Shown: positions 45,459 through 54,968, numbered from the stretch's first letter. The stretch: 64,000 nt of DNA from Phycisphaeraceae bacterium (GCA_020639135.1 JACKHE010000002.1:248001-312000); one strand, 5' to 3'. The notes: a model not told the origin generated them from the sequence alone. Program-made: numbers and translations.

Positions 45459-45707
45459 CTACCCGGCGGTCTTCCTGATCAGCCCGATGAAGAAGAGCAT
45501 GACAAGGGCGCCCACCACCGCGACGACAATCGAGCCCGGGAGCCCCGCCGACTCGACGCCAGCGGCGTCGAAGATCATCCCACCGGCGACGGCGCCGAGC
45601 ACACCGACGACGAGATTGCCGACCATCCCGAACCCGCGGCCCTTCATGATCAGGCCGGCGAGCCAGCCGGCGACGAGCCCGATGAGCAGAAAGATGATGA
45701 TGTTCAC
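45459..45707 (-). CDS. GlsB/YeaQ/YmgE family small membrane protein
   Basis: 82 residues, GTG start at 45707 giving VNIIIFLLIGLVAGWLAGLIMKGRGFGMVGNLVVGVLGAVAGG, the family pattern: a hydrophobic helix, the LIxKGRGFG loop, and a Gly-rich second helix. A third span (IVVAVVGALVMLFFIGLI) follows. Members are often stress-induced (transglycosylase-associated proteins) but the biochemical role is unknown. It lies between rlmN and the HDOD regulator, on the same strand as both, with short spacing, but I see no clear operon evidence. Confidence 0.92.
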   Translation of the reverse strand: MNIIIFLLIGLVAGWLAGLIMKGRGFGMVGNLVVGVLGAVAGGMIFDAAGVESAGLPGSIVVAVVGALVMLFFIGLIRKTAG

Positions 45708-45796
45708 GGGAGCGATGGTCCGGCGCGGTGCGAGATCGTTTCGATCGCCCCATGGTACCGACTGATCAGTTGTCAGGCGCGAACCGGCATCGTCGA

Positions 45797-47836
45797 TCAG
45801 GCCGCCAGCCGGAGGGAAGTCCAGAACCCGACGAGATGCCCGATGATGGCGATCGGGTCCTGCGCCATACGTGACTTGGGCAGGAACGCGTTGGCGCCGG
45901 CGCGGATGCATTGGCTAGCGGTGGCCCGGTCCTCGTTGGCGCTGAGCATGATCGCGGGGATTTCCTTGTGCCTGGGGGAATCGCGGATCTGCTCGATGAG
46001 TTCGATCCCGGTTACACCGGGCAGCGTGTAATCAATGAGGATGATGTCCGGGATCAGACCGGATCCCGCGCACTCACCTGCGCAGATGCCGAGCATGTTC
46101 AGGGCCTCCTCCGCGCAGGTGACCGCGATCGCATCGACGTGCTCGTAGTTGGCCAGCGCAGTCAGCATCAACCCGCGATGCATGGGGTCGTCCTCGACGA
46201 GCAGCAGGCAGGGCTTGCGGCCTTCGGGTTTCGCAATAACAACCGGCGACTTCACCACCGGCGAACCGTGCGCCTCCCCGGATCCCGAGCCATGTTGTCC
46301 CCGCGGCCCCGCCTGCGACTGGAACAGGGTCGTCCTGGCGGCCTTCGAAGGGTTGTACACCCTGGTGCAGTTCCGGCCGCACCGCTTGGCTGCGTACACC
46401 GCGGTGTCCGCGGCTTTGAGCAGCGCGTCCGCGCCGGCGTACGCATGTTGCGAGTCAACGTCGATCGCCGCGACGCCCAGGCTGACCGTCACCGGCAACT
46501 CGTCGGGGCACTCGGGCACGTCCCGGAGGTCGAACGGCGCGGCCTCGATGGCCTTGCGGATCGCCTCCCCGATGCGGGCGCCGGCGACTCGATTCGCACC
46601 GCTGGCGATGACCGCGAACTCCTCGCCGCCGTACCGGCAGAGCAGACCCTCGGCGCCGACGGCTTCAGTCGCGCGCCGCGCGAGCTCGACCAGCACCGCA
46701 TCCCCGGCCTGGTGGCCGTGATCGTCGTTGACACGCTTGAACCGGTCGGCGTCCATGAAGATGACGGCGAGCGCGCCGCCATTCATTGCGGCGTCGAACG
46801 CCCGCTTGAACTCCTGATCGAAGCGTTTCCGGTTGGCGACGCCGGTCAACCCGTCGGTGAGGTTCTGCTTCTCCAGCTCGGTGGCGGTGGACTCCAGGCT
46901 CTGCCGCTCCCGCTCGATCGAGATCTGCATCTCGATCTGCTGCTCCTGCGCCTGCGAGAGGATCCCCGCAACGTCGGGCTTGTGCCCGGTGTCGAGCTGG
47001 AACAGCCGCGAGAGCTCCCCCGCCCCGTCGGCGATCGACTTCAGGAGCTCGTCGGCGCGATCGACCGGGAGCTCGAACCACTCGCTGCCAAGCCGCTTGA
47101 ACTTCTGGATAAGTGGCGCCGGCTTGCTGACCGTGAGCGATTCGGCGGCGAGCGTGCTCAGGGCGACGGTCTGCACCAGGTCCCGGTGCTCGGGCGCAGC
47201 GCCCTGGGGGTGATGGTGGTGGCGGACGACCTCGATCATGCTCCGGGGGAGGCGCCAGCGCTCCGCGAGCGCCGCGCCGGCCTCGCAGTGCGTGAACCCG
47301 AAGCGTTCCCGTTCGATGCCTTCGACGGCGTAGTGGTCGCCGTCCGCTTCCAGGATCGCTTCGTTGTAATCATCCCCGAGCGCCATCGACGCGGCCAGCA
47401 TGCCGACGTCCTGGAGCATCGAGGCGATGAAGGCTTCGTCGGGATCGGTCGAGCAGGCGCGGTTGGCCGTGCTGCGGGCGCCGGAGGCGCCGTACAGCGC
47501 CCGCCGCCAGTGCCTCTGCAGGTCGAATCCCGACTCGTCGGCGCCGCTCCGGAAGGAATCGACGAGGCTGAAACCCAGCACCAGCGACCTGACCGTGTTC
47601 AGGCCCAGGTAGCCCATCGCCCGCTGGATGGTCGGGCAGGGCGACGAGAGCCCGTAGTAACTCGAGTTGATCGTGCGGAGCACCTTCGAGGCGATCGCCT
47701 GGTCGTTCTCGACGACCTTGGCGATCTCCTTGATCGAGACGTTGGGATCACGCGTCAACTCGAGCACCTCGATCGCCACGGCGGGGAGTGAGGGCAGCGA
47801 GGGACAGGTGATGACTTTCTCTAACAAAGCCGGCAT
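45797..47836 (-). CDS. HDOD-GGDEF-receiver fusion protein
   Basis: 679 residues. HDOD domain ~8-205 (PSLPAVAIEVLELTRDPNVSIKEIAKVVENDQAIASKVLRTINSSYYGL). GGDEF domain ~320-490 with FMDADRFKRVNDDHGHQAGDAVL and the RYGGEEFAV signature, a form compatible with diguanylate cyclase activity. Receiver domain ~550-672 with the phosphoacceptor Asp in DIILIDYTLPGVTG, acidic pair VEDD and Lys in FLPKSR. A helical linker lies between HDOD and GGDEF. The receiver at the C-terminus is less usual; it may take a signal that controls c-di-GMP synthesis. No cognate histidine kinase gene is next to it. ATG 47836 is close to an intergenic stretch with no gene. Confidence 0.92.
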   Translation of the reverse strand: MPALLEKVITCPSLPSLPAVAIEVLELTRDPNVSIKEIAKVVENDQAIASKVLRTINSSYYGLSSPCPTIQRAMGYLGLNTVRSLVLGFSLVDSFRSGADESGFDLQRHWRRALYGASGARSTANRACSTDPDEAFIASMLQDVGMLAASMALGDDYNEAILEADGDHYAVEGIERERFGFTHCEAGAALAERWRLPRSMIEVVRHHHHPQGAAPEHRDLVQTVALSTLAAESLTVSKPAPLIQKFKRLGSEWFELPVDRADELLKSIADGAGELSRLFQLDTGHKPDVAGILSQAQEQQIEMQISIERERQSLESTATELEKQNLTDGLTGVANRKRFDQEFKRAFDAAMNGGALAVIFMDADRFKRVNDDHGHQAGDAVLVELARRATEAVGAEGLLCRYGGEEFAVIASGANRVAGARIGEAIRKAIEAAPFDLRDVPECPDELPVTVSLGVAAIDVDSQHAYAGADALLKAADTAVYAAKRCGRNCTRVYNPSKAARTTLFQSQAGPRGQHGSGSGEAHGSPVVKSPVVIAKPEGRKPCLLLVEDDPMHRGLMLTALANYEHVDAIAVTCAEEALNMLGICAGECAGSGLIPDIILIDYTLPGVTGIELIEQIRDSPRHKEIPAIMLSANEDRATASQCIRAGANAFLPKSRMAQDPIAIIGHLVGFWTSLRLAA

Positions 47837-48498
47837 CGGATGACTTTCTTGGAGGATTGCATCCGCACAGGAGTGTGCTGTGCAGTTGGGCAGGCGGCGA
47901 GCGGGCTGTGGCGCAGGGATTCACGGACAGGACACACCTGTATTCGGGTGGGGAAAACCACCACTTGATCAGGGGTGCGAGACACGCAAAGAGATTATTC
48001 AAACAACCGTCCCATCTCGCAGGCCGGGTTCTGATTCTCCCATGATTCCAAAAGAATGGTGATGCCAGAGATAACCCGTGTTCCACACGCGGTGCTTCAT
48101 CGGACCTGCGATCGTCCCGGTGTTATCACGCGAGCGTGGGTGTTCCTGGGCCGGTAAAAACTGTTCCGTGATGCCGGGCCATGATCGGAGTTCGGGGGTG
48201 CGCTCTGGCATCTGCCGGATCAACACGGCGCCCTTGCGTCGTCGCTGTGGAGGATGACCGAACAGCGTTGTGGCGGCGCTGTCATGCACCGGCTCGCCAG
48301 TGAGCCCGGCATCGATCGCGCTCCCGACGCTGAATCGAGCGATTGAATCAAGTTCCCGGTCTGAAGGGAAATCCGGGACAATCTGGAACAACCCGCTCGG
48401 CAGCCGGTTTATGATTGCTGAGAGAAACGACCCCTGATGCTGGGCCTCGGCGTTCCAGGATGAACCCCGGGTGGCAGCGCACTGAACGAGGGTGAACC
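47837..48498. other. 662-base stretch without a supported gene
   Basis: Base composition is lower in GC than the neighbours. Open frames exist on both strands, including a 180-codon minus-strand frame (47999-48541) and a 112-codon frame (47748-48086). Neither has a good ribosome site, and the first runs into the 5' end of the plus-strand gene at 48499. I see no tRNA, no strong terminator and no repeat. Only the last ~20 bases, containing GAGGGTG, clearly serve the next gene. Confidence 0.5.
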
Positions 48499-50151
48499 AT
48501 GAACAACGCAACGCTCTTGAGCCGCCCGTCCACTCCGGCAAAGGTCGCCGTCCGCCGTCGCGGCGGATCCTGGCTCGCGCTCGGGACGGCCACCGCGGCC
48601 CTGCTCCTGGCCGGTCCGATCAGCGACGCCGCCGAAGCCGCCAGCCCCGCGACGCCAACCGTCAGCGCCGCAGACGCCGACAAGCGCAGGCCCGCGCAGA
48701 AGTCCGCCGCCCCCGCCAAGCGACCGGCGCCCTCCAAGGCGAGCCCGGCTCCATCAAACCGGTCCGGCGGCTCCAGCGCCAACTCGAATAGCCGGAGCCG
48801 CGGCTCGTCGAACTCCGGCGGCGCCGCGCGCAACAACTCGAACAGCCGCTCGGGCAACAACTCGGCGGACACCCGGACCGCCAGATCCCGCCCGGCCGCG
48901 CGGTCCAACAGGCCCGCGGCGCCCTCGGCGAACTCCGGATCGAACGCCGGATCGAACTCTACTTCCGGCGGCGCCAGCGACAGCGAGGCCCCGGGTCGCG
49001 ACAGCGCGGCCCGCTCCGCCCGGAACAACACGCAGAACAACGCTCGGAACAACTCCCGCAACAACGCGCGCAACAGCACAGGAGATCGCCGCAGGCCCGC
49101 CGCATCCTCCCCGGACACCGACGCCAACGCGAACGCGCAGGCGACGCCCAGGCCGGACTACCGGTACTCCTACGACCGCACCAAGGCGAGGGAGGACCTC
49201 GCGAGAAACCGGCAGCGTGATTCAGCGGGGCGGGCCGACCGCGCCAATCGGGACCGGCGCGGGGACAACCGCGACAACGGCGCCCGCAGCGGCGAGCAGG
49301 ATCGCCGCAGACCCGCGCAGCATCCCGACGACTACCGCCGCCCGGGCAACAACAACCACAACAACGGCTCTCACAACAACCACCACAACAACAACAGCAA
49401 GAAGATCGTCAACAACTACTACTACGGCTCTTCCGGTTATCACGGCTCGTGGTGGCGGCCCTTCTCGTACTTCTGCCCCTCGTACTCGATCGGCTACTCG
49501 TGGCGGCACGAGGGCCTGAGCTTTTCGATCGGCCTCGGCGGGCTCTGGGACGACTGGTGCGACCCGTGGCCCTATTACACCGTCGGCTACTCGTCCTATC
49601 GCCCGTATTACGGCTCGTATGCCTCGCCCGCTTCAGTTGTCGTGATCGACAACGACCCCGAGGTCGTGTACGTGCCGGTCGAGAAGGCGCGCCCGGTGTA
49701 CGACTTCGACGCCGGCTGGGAGCACCTGGCGACGGGCCGGGACGAGGAGGCGCTGCAGTTCTTCTCCACCCGGGTCCAGCGCTGGGGCGATTCCTCCGCC
49801 GCCAAGGCGGGCTACGCGATCGCCGCGGCCCAGATGAACGACAGGTCCCGCGCGGTGTGGTCGATGCGCCGTGCCTTCCGGATCGACGACGGCGAGCTTG
49901 GCTACCTGCCGCTGGACACGAGGCTGCTCAACCTGGCCGCCCTGCTCGAGTCCCGCTACGCCTACGACGCCGAGGAGGCCAAGTCGCCGAGGGAGCAGCG
50001 CGATTCGCTCTTCATGGTCGCGGCGCTGCGCTACATCCTGCACGACCCGTCGGCCTCGCTGGACGCGGCGTACGCGGCGCGCGACGCGGGCGACCGCGAT
50101 TCGAGCCTCGATGCGCTCATCCGCGCCGCCGAGACGGACCTCGACTACTGA
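48499..50151 (+). CDS. Low-complexity Asn/Ser/Arg-rich exported protein with helical C-terminal domain
   Basis: 550 residues, GAGGGTG upstream of the ATG. A Sec signal with twin-Arg-like bases (VRRRGGSWLALGTATAALLLAG) ends near residue 48. Residues ~60-300 are of low complexity: Ser/Asn/Arg/Ala repeats such as NNARNNSRNNARNS, then Asn/His runs (NHNNGSHNNHHNNNS). A short Tyr/Gly/Trp-rich segment (~300-380, NYYYGSSGYHGSWWRPF, then FCPSYSIGYSWRHEGLSFSIGLGG) follows. The last ~150 residues are helical and TPR-like (FDAGWEHLATGRDEEALQFFSTRVQRWGDSSAAKAGYAIAAAQMND). No family recognised. A surface or matrix protein is plausible; metal binding by the His/Asn stretch is conjecture. Confidence 0.75.
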   Translation: MNNATLLSRPSTPAKVAVRRRGGSWLALGTATAALLLAGPISDAAEAASPATPTVSAADADKRRPAQKSAAPAKRPAPSKASPAPSNRSGGSSANSNSRSRGSSNSGGAARNNSNSRSGNNSADTRTARSRPAARSNRPAAPSANSGSNAGSNSTSGGASDSEAPGRDSAARSARNNTQNNARNNSRNNARNSTGDRRRPAASSPDTDANANAQATPRPDYRYSYDRTKAREDLARNRQRDSAGRADRANRDRRGDNRDNGARSGEQDRRRPAQHPDDYRRPGNNNHNNGSHNNHHNNNSKKIVNNYYYGSSGYHGSWWRPFSYFCPSYSIGYSWRHEGLSFSIGLGGLWDDWCDPWPYYTVGYSSYRPYYGSYASPASVVVIDNDPEVVYVPVEKARPVYDFDAGWEHLATGRDEEALQFFSTRVQRWGDSSAAKAGYAIAAAQMNDRSRAVWSMRRAFRIDDGELGYLPLDTRLLNLAALLESRYAYDAEEAKSPREQRDSLFMVAALRYILHDPSASLDAAYAARDAGDRDSSLDALIRAAETDLDY

Positions 50152-50235
50152 TCCGCACCGACGACAACCCGGCATGATCCCCAACGCCAGCCCCGTTCCC
50201 GCCCCCGGAACGGGGCTGGCGGTACACTGGCGCGC

Positions 50236-51450
50236 ATGACGAAACCGCCGGCGGCGATCCTGGTGTTCGATGACGGCCGCGGCGCCCTCGGGCCGTTGAC
50301 CGACCTGCGCCCAAGCTTCGCCCTCCGCACCGGCGCCGACACGACGCTGGAGCGGATCGTCCGGTCGTTCCCGCTGCCCCTCGCCGGCGTCGCCGTGCCC
50401 GAGGTGATGCGCGGGATTGCCGCCGAATCCTGCGAATCGCGTCTGCTGACGGCGTATGAGGACGACGACGCCTTCCTGGTGAATGGCCGCAGCCCAATCC
50501 CCGATCCCTCCTGGGCCGGGCTGGCCCCGGGCGAGGCGGTCGTCGATCCTGAATCCGGCGATGTGGTCGCGGCGAGGCTCCGTGGCGCCGACGCGACGGC
50601 GCTGCTGAAGACGGGGCGCCTCCCCGGGGGGATCGACCGGTCCGAATCACAGCGCCAGGAGCTGCTCAACCACCCCTGGGACGCCGTACGGTTCCGCGAC
50701 GCCGCGATCGCCGTGGACCTCATGGGGCTCACCGATCTCAGACCCAGGAAACCCCGCTTCGAGATCTGCGGGGATCACCCGGTCGAGATCCACGAGTCCG
50801 CGACGATCGCCGCTTCGGCGGTGCTCGACGCTGCGGAGGGGCCGATCCGGATCGGGGCGGGTGTGATGATCCGCCACGGAGCCGTGGTGCTGGGGCCCTG
50901 CGCCATCGGCGCCGGGTCGAAGATCCTCGAGCACGCGCTGCTCAAGGGGAATACCTCGATCGGCCCGACGTGCAAAGTCGCGGGCGAGCTCGACGGCGTG
51001 ATCATCCAGAGCTTCACCAACAAGGCGCACGACGGGCACATCGGCGACTCGTGGCTGGGCTCGTGGATCAACCTCGGCGCCGGGACGACGAACTCCAACC
51101 TGCTCAACACCTACGGCGAGGTGACGGCGCAGGCCGAGCCGAACGCCCGCCGCGTGCGCACCGGGATGACCTTCCTCGGGTCGGTCCTGGGCGACCACGT
51201 CAAGACGTCGATCGGGACGCAGCTCATGACCGGCGCCGTGGTGGGCACGGGCTCGATGCTGGCCAGCACGGCGCCGCCCCCGACATGCGTGGGACGCTTC
51301 GAGTGGATCACGGACGCGGGTCGCTCGCGGTTCCGCCTGGACAAGTTCCTGCAGACGGCGCAGGCGATGATGGGGCGCAGGGATGTCGAGCTGACCGACG
51401 CGATGCGCGCCAGGTTCGCCGCGCTGCACGCCACGGACACCCCGACGTGA
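50236..51450 (+). CDS. GlmU-like putative sugar nucleotidyltransferase with left-handed beta-helix
   Basis: 404 residues. The N-terminal ~190 residues open with AILVFDDGRGALGPLTDLRPSFALRTGADTTLERI, the form of the NTP_transf_4 / putative sugar nucleotidyltransferase family, and lack the usual GxGTRM pyrophosphorylase loop. The C-terminal part is a hexapeptide-repeat beta-helix (AVLDAAEGPIRIGAGVMIRHGAVVLGPCAIGAGSKILEHALLKGNTSIGPTCKVAGELDGVII) with SWINLGAGTTNSNL as in GlmU acetyltransferases. The reaction is not certain; sugar-1-phosphate activation or acetyl transfer is possible. Its stop overlaps the polA start (GTGA), so translation may be coupled. Confidence 0.82.
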   Translation: MTKPPAAILVFDDGRGALGPLTDLRPSFALRTGADTTLERIVRSFPLPLAGVAVPEVMRGIAAESCESRLLTAYEDDDAFLVNGRSPIPDPSWAGLAPGEAVVDPESGDVVAARLRGADATALLKTGRLPGGIDRSESQRQELLNHPWDAVRFRDAAIAVDLMGLTDLRPRKPRFEICGDHPVEIHESATIAASAVLDAAEGPIRIGAGVMIRHGAVVLGPCAIGAGSKILEHALLKGNTSIGPTCKVAGELDGVIIQSFTNKAHDGHIGDSWLGSWINLGAGTTNSNLLNTYGEVTAQAEPNARRVRTGMTFLGSVLGDHVKTSIGTQLMTGAVVGTGSMLASTAPPPTCVGRFEWITDAGRSRFRLDKFLQTAQAMMGRRDVELTDAMRARFAALHATDTPT

Positions 51451-54296
51451 AGACCCTCCTCCTCATCGACGGCCACGCGCAGATCTTCCGCGCATACCAC
51501 GCGATCCGCTCGCCCATGTCGTCGCCGGTCACAAAGGAGCCGACCAACGCGACCTTCGGCTTCGCCGGGATGCTCCTGAAGATACTCCGCGAGCAGAAGC
51601 CGGACTACCTGGCGATGGTCGTCGATGTCTCCGGGGACCGGCAGACCTTCCGCTCGGAGATCTACCCCGAATACAAGGCCAACCGCGACCCGATGCCGGA
51701 GGACCTGCGCCCGCAGGTGGGCCGGTGCATCCAGCTTGTCCACGACATCGGCGCCCCGATCCTGGGCGAGGAGGGCGTCGAGGCGGACGACGTCATCGCG
51801 ACGATCGTCCGGAAGGTCCGCGCGGCGCACCCGGACGTGCTGATCCGGATCGTCTCCAAGGACAAGGACCTGATGCAGCTGCTCGAAGAAGGCCGTGTCG
51901 AGCTCTTCGATGCGCACAAGGACGAGGTCATCGACGTCGAGAAGCTGCTCGAAGACCGGCGCGTGCGCCCGGATCAGGTCATCGACCTGCTCGCGCTCAC
52001 CGGCGACAGCGTGGACAACGTGCCGGGCGTCCCGGGCGTCGGGCCCAAGACCGCGGCGGACCTGCTCGAACAGTTCGGTTCCCTCGCCGGCGTCATCGAG
52101 CACGCCGACGAGATCAAGGGCAAGCGCGGCGAAAACATCCGCGGGTCGATCGACCTGCTGGGGCTTTCGAAGAAGCTCGTCACGCTCAAGGACGACGTCA
52201 AGGTCGAGTTCAAGCTCGACGACTTCCAGACACGGAACTTTGATCTGAACGTCCTCGATCCGATCTTCGCAGAGCTCGGATTCAACCGGCACCGCACGGA
52301 TCTCAAGGAGCTCATCGCCGGCGGTGGGGGGGCGAAGGCGGAGCCGAAACAGATTGCCGCGCCGGCGTCCTTCGGCGGGCTCTTCGACGAGGCGCCGATG
52401 CCGGCGCACGCCCGGCCCGAGGGGGACTACCGCTGTGTGCGCACGAAGAAAGACCTGGCGGCGCTCGTCAAGGAGCTCGAAGGCCCCGAGATGATCGCCG
52501 TGGACACGGAGACGACCTCGCTCTCGCCGAGGCAGGCGGACCTGGTGGGGCTGTCGTTCTCGACCAAGCCCGGGACCGGGTGGTACGTCCCTGTGCGCTC
52601 GCGTCAGCCCGGCGAGCACCTCGACGGATCGACGGTTCTCGATGCGCTCCGGCCGATCCTCGAGGACGGCGACAGGCCCAAGTGCGGGCACAACATCAAG
52701 TTCGATCTGCTCGTGCTCCGCCAGGCGGGTGTCGAGCTGCGCGGGATCGTGTTCGACTCGATGGTCGCGAGCTTCCTGATCGATTCCTCGCGCTCCTCGC
52801 ACGGCATGGACGCGCTGGCGCTGGCGCTGCTCAATCACCGCTGCCAGCCCATCACCGACCTGATCGGGACCGGAAAGGATCAGCGCACGTTCGATCGCGT
52901 CCCCCTCGACGACGCTTGCGCCTACGCGGCCGAGGACGCGGACGTGACGCTGCAGTTGCGCAACACGCTGGCGCCGACGATCGGCGTGATGCGGCTGGGC
53001 GAGCTCTTTTCGAAGACGGAGATGCCGCTGGTGGAGGTGCTGGCGGAGCTGGAGTGGAACGGCATCGCGTGTGATCCGGACGAGCTGGATCGGCAGGCGG
53101 AGGCGCTGGCCGGGCAGATCGACACGCTCCGCGAGCGGATTCTGGAATCGGCGCCGAGGCCCTTCAACCCGGATTCCCCGAAGCAGCTCGCCGGGATCCT
53201 GTTCAACGCGCCGGACGACCCCGACGAGCCGGGGCTGGGGATCAAGCCGCTGCGCAAGACGAAGACGGGGTACTCGACCGACGCGGAGGTGCTGGAGAAA
53301 CTCGGGACCGACCCGGAGATTGAGTCGGAAACGCCGCGGCTCATCCTTGAGTACCGGCAGCTGACCAAACTCGTCGGGACCTACCTCGTCGCACTTAAAG
53401 AGGCGATCAACCCCCGGACGGGTCGGATCCACGCGTCCTTCCACCAGGCGGTCGCCGCGACGGGGCGTCTCTCCTCGTCCGATCCGAACCTCCAGAACAT
53501 CCCGATCCGCACCGAGATCGGCCGGGCGATCCGAAAGGCGTTCGTCGCGCCGCCCGGGCGCGTGCTGATCGGCGCCGACTACTCGCAGATCGAGCTCCGG
53601 GTGCTCGCCCACCTCTCCCGCGACCCGGGTCTGATCGAGGCCTTCGAGAAAGGCGAGGACATCCACCGCGCCGTCGCGGCGCAGATCCACGGCGTCGAGC
53701 TCGCGGACGTCACCGGCCCCCAGCGCGACAGCGCCAAGATGGTCAACTTCGGCATCGTGTACGGCGTCACCCCCTTCGGCCTCGCGCGGCGGCTGGGGAT
53801 CTCCAACACCGAGGCCGGCGCCATCATCGACGACTACAAGCGCCGGTTCGTCGGCATCACGACCTTTCTCGAAGAGTGCATCGCGCAGGCGAAGCGGTTC
53901 GGCTACGTCGAGACGATCCTCGGCCGGCGCCGGCAGATCACCAACATCGACGCGCGCAACCCGCAGCAGCGCGCGCTCGCGGAGCGCATCGCGATCAACT
54001 CGGTCGTCCAGGGCTCCGCGGCGGACCTGATCAAGCTGGCGATGCTCGATCTGCACCGGCGCCTGAGCCCGCACGCCCAGACGTGGCGCATCGCGGCGGG
54101 AGAGAGACCGGAGCCGGAGATCGACGGAGTCCTGATGCTGCTGCAGATCCATGACGAGCTGGTCTTCGAGGCGCCGGAGGAGGCGACGGAGGCGACGATG
54201 GCGCTGGTGGTGGACCGGATGCAGCGCGCGATGGAGCTGCGGGTCCCGCTGGTGGTTGAGGCGGCCTCGGCCCGGACGTGGTTCGAGAGCAAGTGA
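51447..54296 (+). CDS. polA: DNA polymerase I
   Basis: 949 residues; the GTG at 51447 overlaps the upstream stop by four bases and gives VKTLLLIDGHAQIFRAYHAI, the normal PolA N-terminus. 5' nuclease domain ~1-290 (EADDVIATIV, DKDLMQLL, GDSVDNVPGVPGVGPKTA). The 3'-5' exonuclease ~335-530 retains Asp353 and Glu355 in AVDTETTSL and the later YAAEDADVTLQL, so proofreading looks intact. Polymerase domain ~550-949: motif A DYSQIELR with Asp711, motif B RDSAKMVNFGIVYGVTPFGLARRL, motif C QIHDELVFE with Asp903. It fills gaps and removes RNA primers. The overlap with a GlmU-like gene is unusual. Confidence 0.97.
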   Translation: MKTLLLIDGHAQIFRAYHAIRSPMSSPVTKEPTNATFGFAGMLLKILREQKPDYLAMVVDVSGDRQTFRSEIYPEYKANRDPMPEDLRPQVGRCIQLVHDIGAPILGEEGVEADDVIATIVRKVRAAHPDVLIRIVSKDKDLMQLLEEGRVELFDAHKDEVIDVEKLLEDRRVRPDQVIDLLALTGDSVDNVPGVPGVGPKTAADLLEQFGSLAGVIEHADEIKGKRGENIRGSIDLLGLSKKLVTLKDDVKVEFKLDDFQTRNFDLNVLDPIFAELGFNRHRTDLKELIAGGGGAKAEPKQIAAPASFGGLFDEAPMPAHARPEGDYRCVRTKKDLAALVKELEGPEMIAVDTETTSLSPRQADLVGLSFSTKPGTGWYVPVRSRQPGEHLDGSTVLDALRPILEDGDRPKCGHNIKFDLLVLRQAGVELRGIVFDSMVASFLIDSSRSSHGMDALALALLNHRCQPITDLIGTGKDQRTFDRVPLDDACAYAAEDADVTLQLRNTLAPTIGVMRLGELFSKTEMPLVEVLAELEWNGIACDPDELDRQAEALAGQIDTLRERILESAPRPFNPDSPKQLAGILFNAPDDPDEPGLGIKPLRKTKTGYSTDAEVLEKLGTDPEIESETPRLILEYRQLTKLVGTYLVALKEAINPRTGRIHASFHQAVAATGRLSSSDPNLQNIPIRTEIGRAIRKAFVAPPGRVLIGADYSQIELRVLAHLSRDPGLIEAFEKGEDIHRAVAAQIHGVELADVTGPQRDSAKMVNFGIVYGVTPFGLARRLGISNTEAGAIIDDYKRRFVGITTFLEECIAQAKRFGYVETILGRRRQITNIDARNPQQRALAERIAINSVVQGSAADLIKLAMLDLHRRLSPHAQTWRIAAGERPEPEIDGVLMLLQIHDELVFEAPEEATEATMALVVDRMQRAMELRVPLVVEAASARTWFESK

Positions 54297-54406
54297 GCCC
54301 CGGCGCCCGCCCGATGGGGTGTTGTCCGGATAAGCGATGAAGACCCGGAAATCGAGCGTCTGCGCGAGCGCAACTTGGGGAGAAACCCGGCCGGCGGCCG
54401 GGCGAC

Positions 54407-54434
54407 TTGACACGTCCGGGGGGTCGGCTACATT
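54407..54434 (+). promoter_or_regulatory. Promoter of tRNA-Asp
   Basis: TTGACA (54407-54412), a 16-base spacer and TACATT (54429-54434), 41 bases before the mature tRNA. Both boxes are close to sigma-70 consensus. The region between polA and this promoter shows nothing else. Confidence 0.75.
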
Positions 54435-54475
54435 TCTCCACCCGGCCCGGCAACGAGCCGATGGAACCCCAATAT

Positions 54476-54549
<74 letters not shown>

Positions 54550-54554
54550 CTTTG

Positions 54555-54583
54555 AAAGCCCCGCCGATGCGGGGCTTTTTTTT
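54555..54583 (+). terminator. Rho-independent terminator of tRNA-Asp
   Basis: AAAGCCCCGC (54555-54564), loop CGAT, GCGGGGCTTT (54569-54578), with the T-run continuing to 54583. The stem is perfect. It stands directly after the tRNA. Confidence 0.95.
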
Positions 54584-54653
54584 CATCATCCGCGACTGCC
54601 CGGCAGGAACGCCCGGTGCACGGGAGCGTCATGTACGAAGTCGCATCGACTGT

Positions 54654-54968
54654 CTAGCGAGCGAATTTCTTGACGGCCTGCTCGATCGCGGGTGCGGCTT
54701 TCGCGAGGTCGGCCGGGACCATGACCGGATGGAGTTCGACGCTCGCATTGAACGCCAGGAACCAGGGTTCCGCGATGGCGGGGATCTGTGACGCGTCCTG
54801 CATATCCAGGATGATGATCCCCGTGCGTTGCCCGTTGTCATCCATGAAATAGGCCGCTTCCGGTTTCAGGTCAGCCAGGATCGCCTGGATCGTCGGGCCG
54901 AGCTTGCCGGCCTTTGCGGCGGCGTTGCCCGCCTCGACCGGCATGTTGACCTTCATGAGGAACCGCAT
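54654..54968 (-). CDS. Small conserved protein of unknown function
   Basis: 104 residues, MRFLMKVNMPVEAGNAAAKAGKLGPTIQAILADLKPEAAYFMDDNGQRTGIIILDMQDASQIPAIAEPWFLAFNASVELHPVMVPADL in composition, a compact alpha/beta fold that looks like a dimeric alpha-beta barrel of the DUF3303/YCII sort. I recognise the sequence type from other bacteria but not a function. GGAGA lies upstream of the ATG. There is no signal peptide. It stands alone after tRNA-Asp, opposite strand. Confidence 0.75.
   Translation of the reverse strand: MRFLMKVNMPVEAGNAAAKAGKLGPTIQAILADLKPEAAYFMDDNGQRTGIIILDMQDASQIPAIAEPWFLAFNASVELHPVMVPADLAKAAPAIEQAVKKFAR

Noticed and set aside
47999..48541. 180-codon minus-strand frame as a gene
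   Set aside because: No ribosome site, overlaps the 5' end and signal peptide of the well-supported plus-strand gene at 48499.
51111..54413. Long minus-strand frame opposite polA
   Set aside because: Shadow of polA; biased composition and no recognisable domain.
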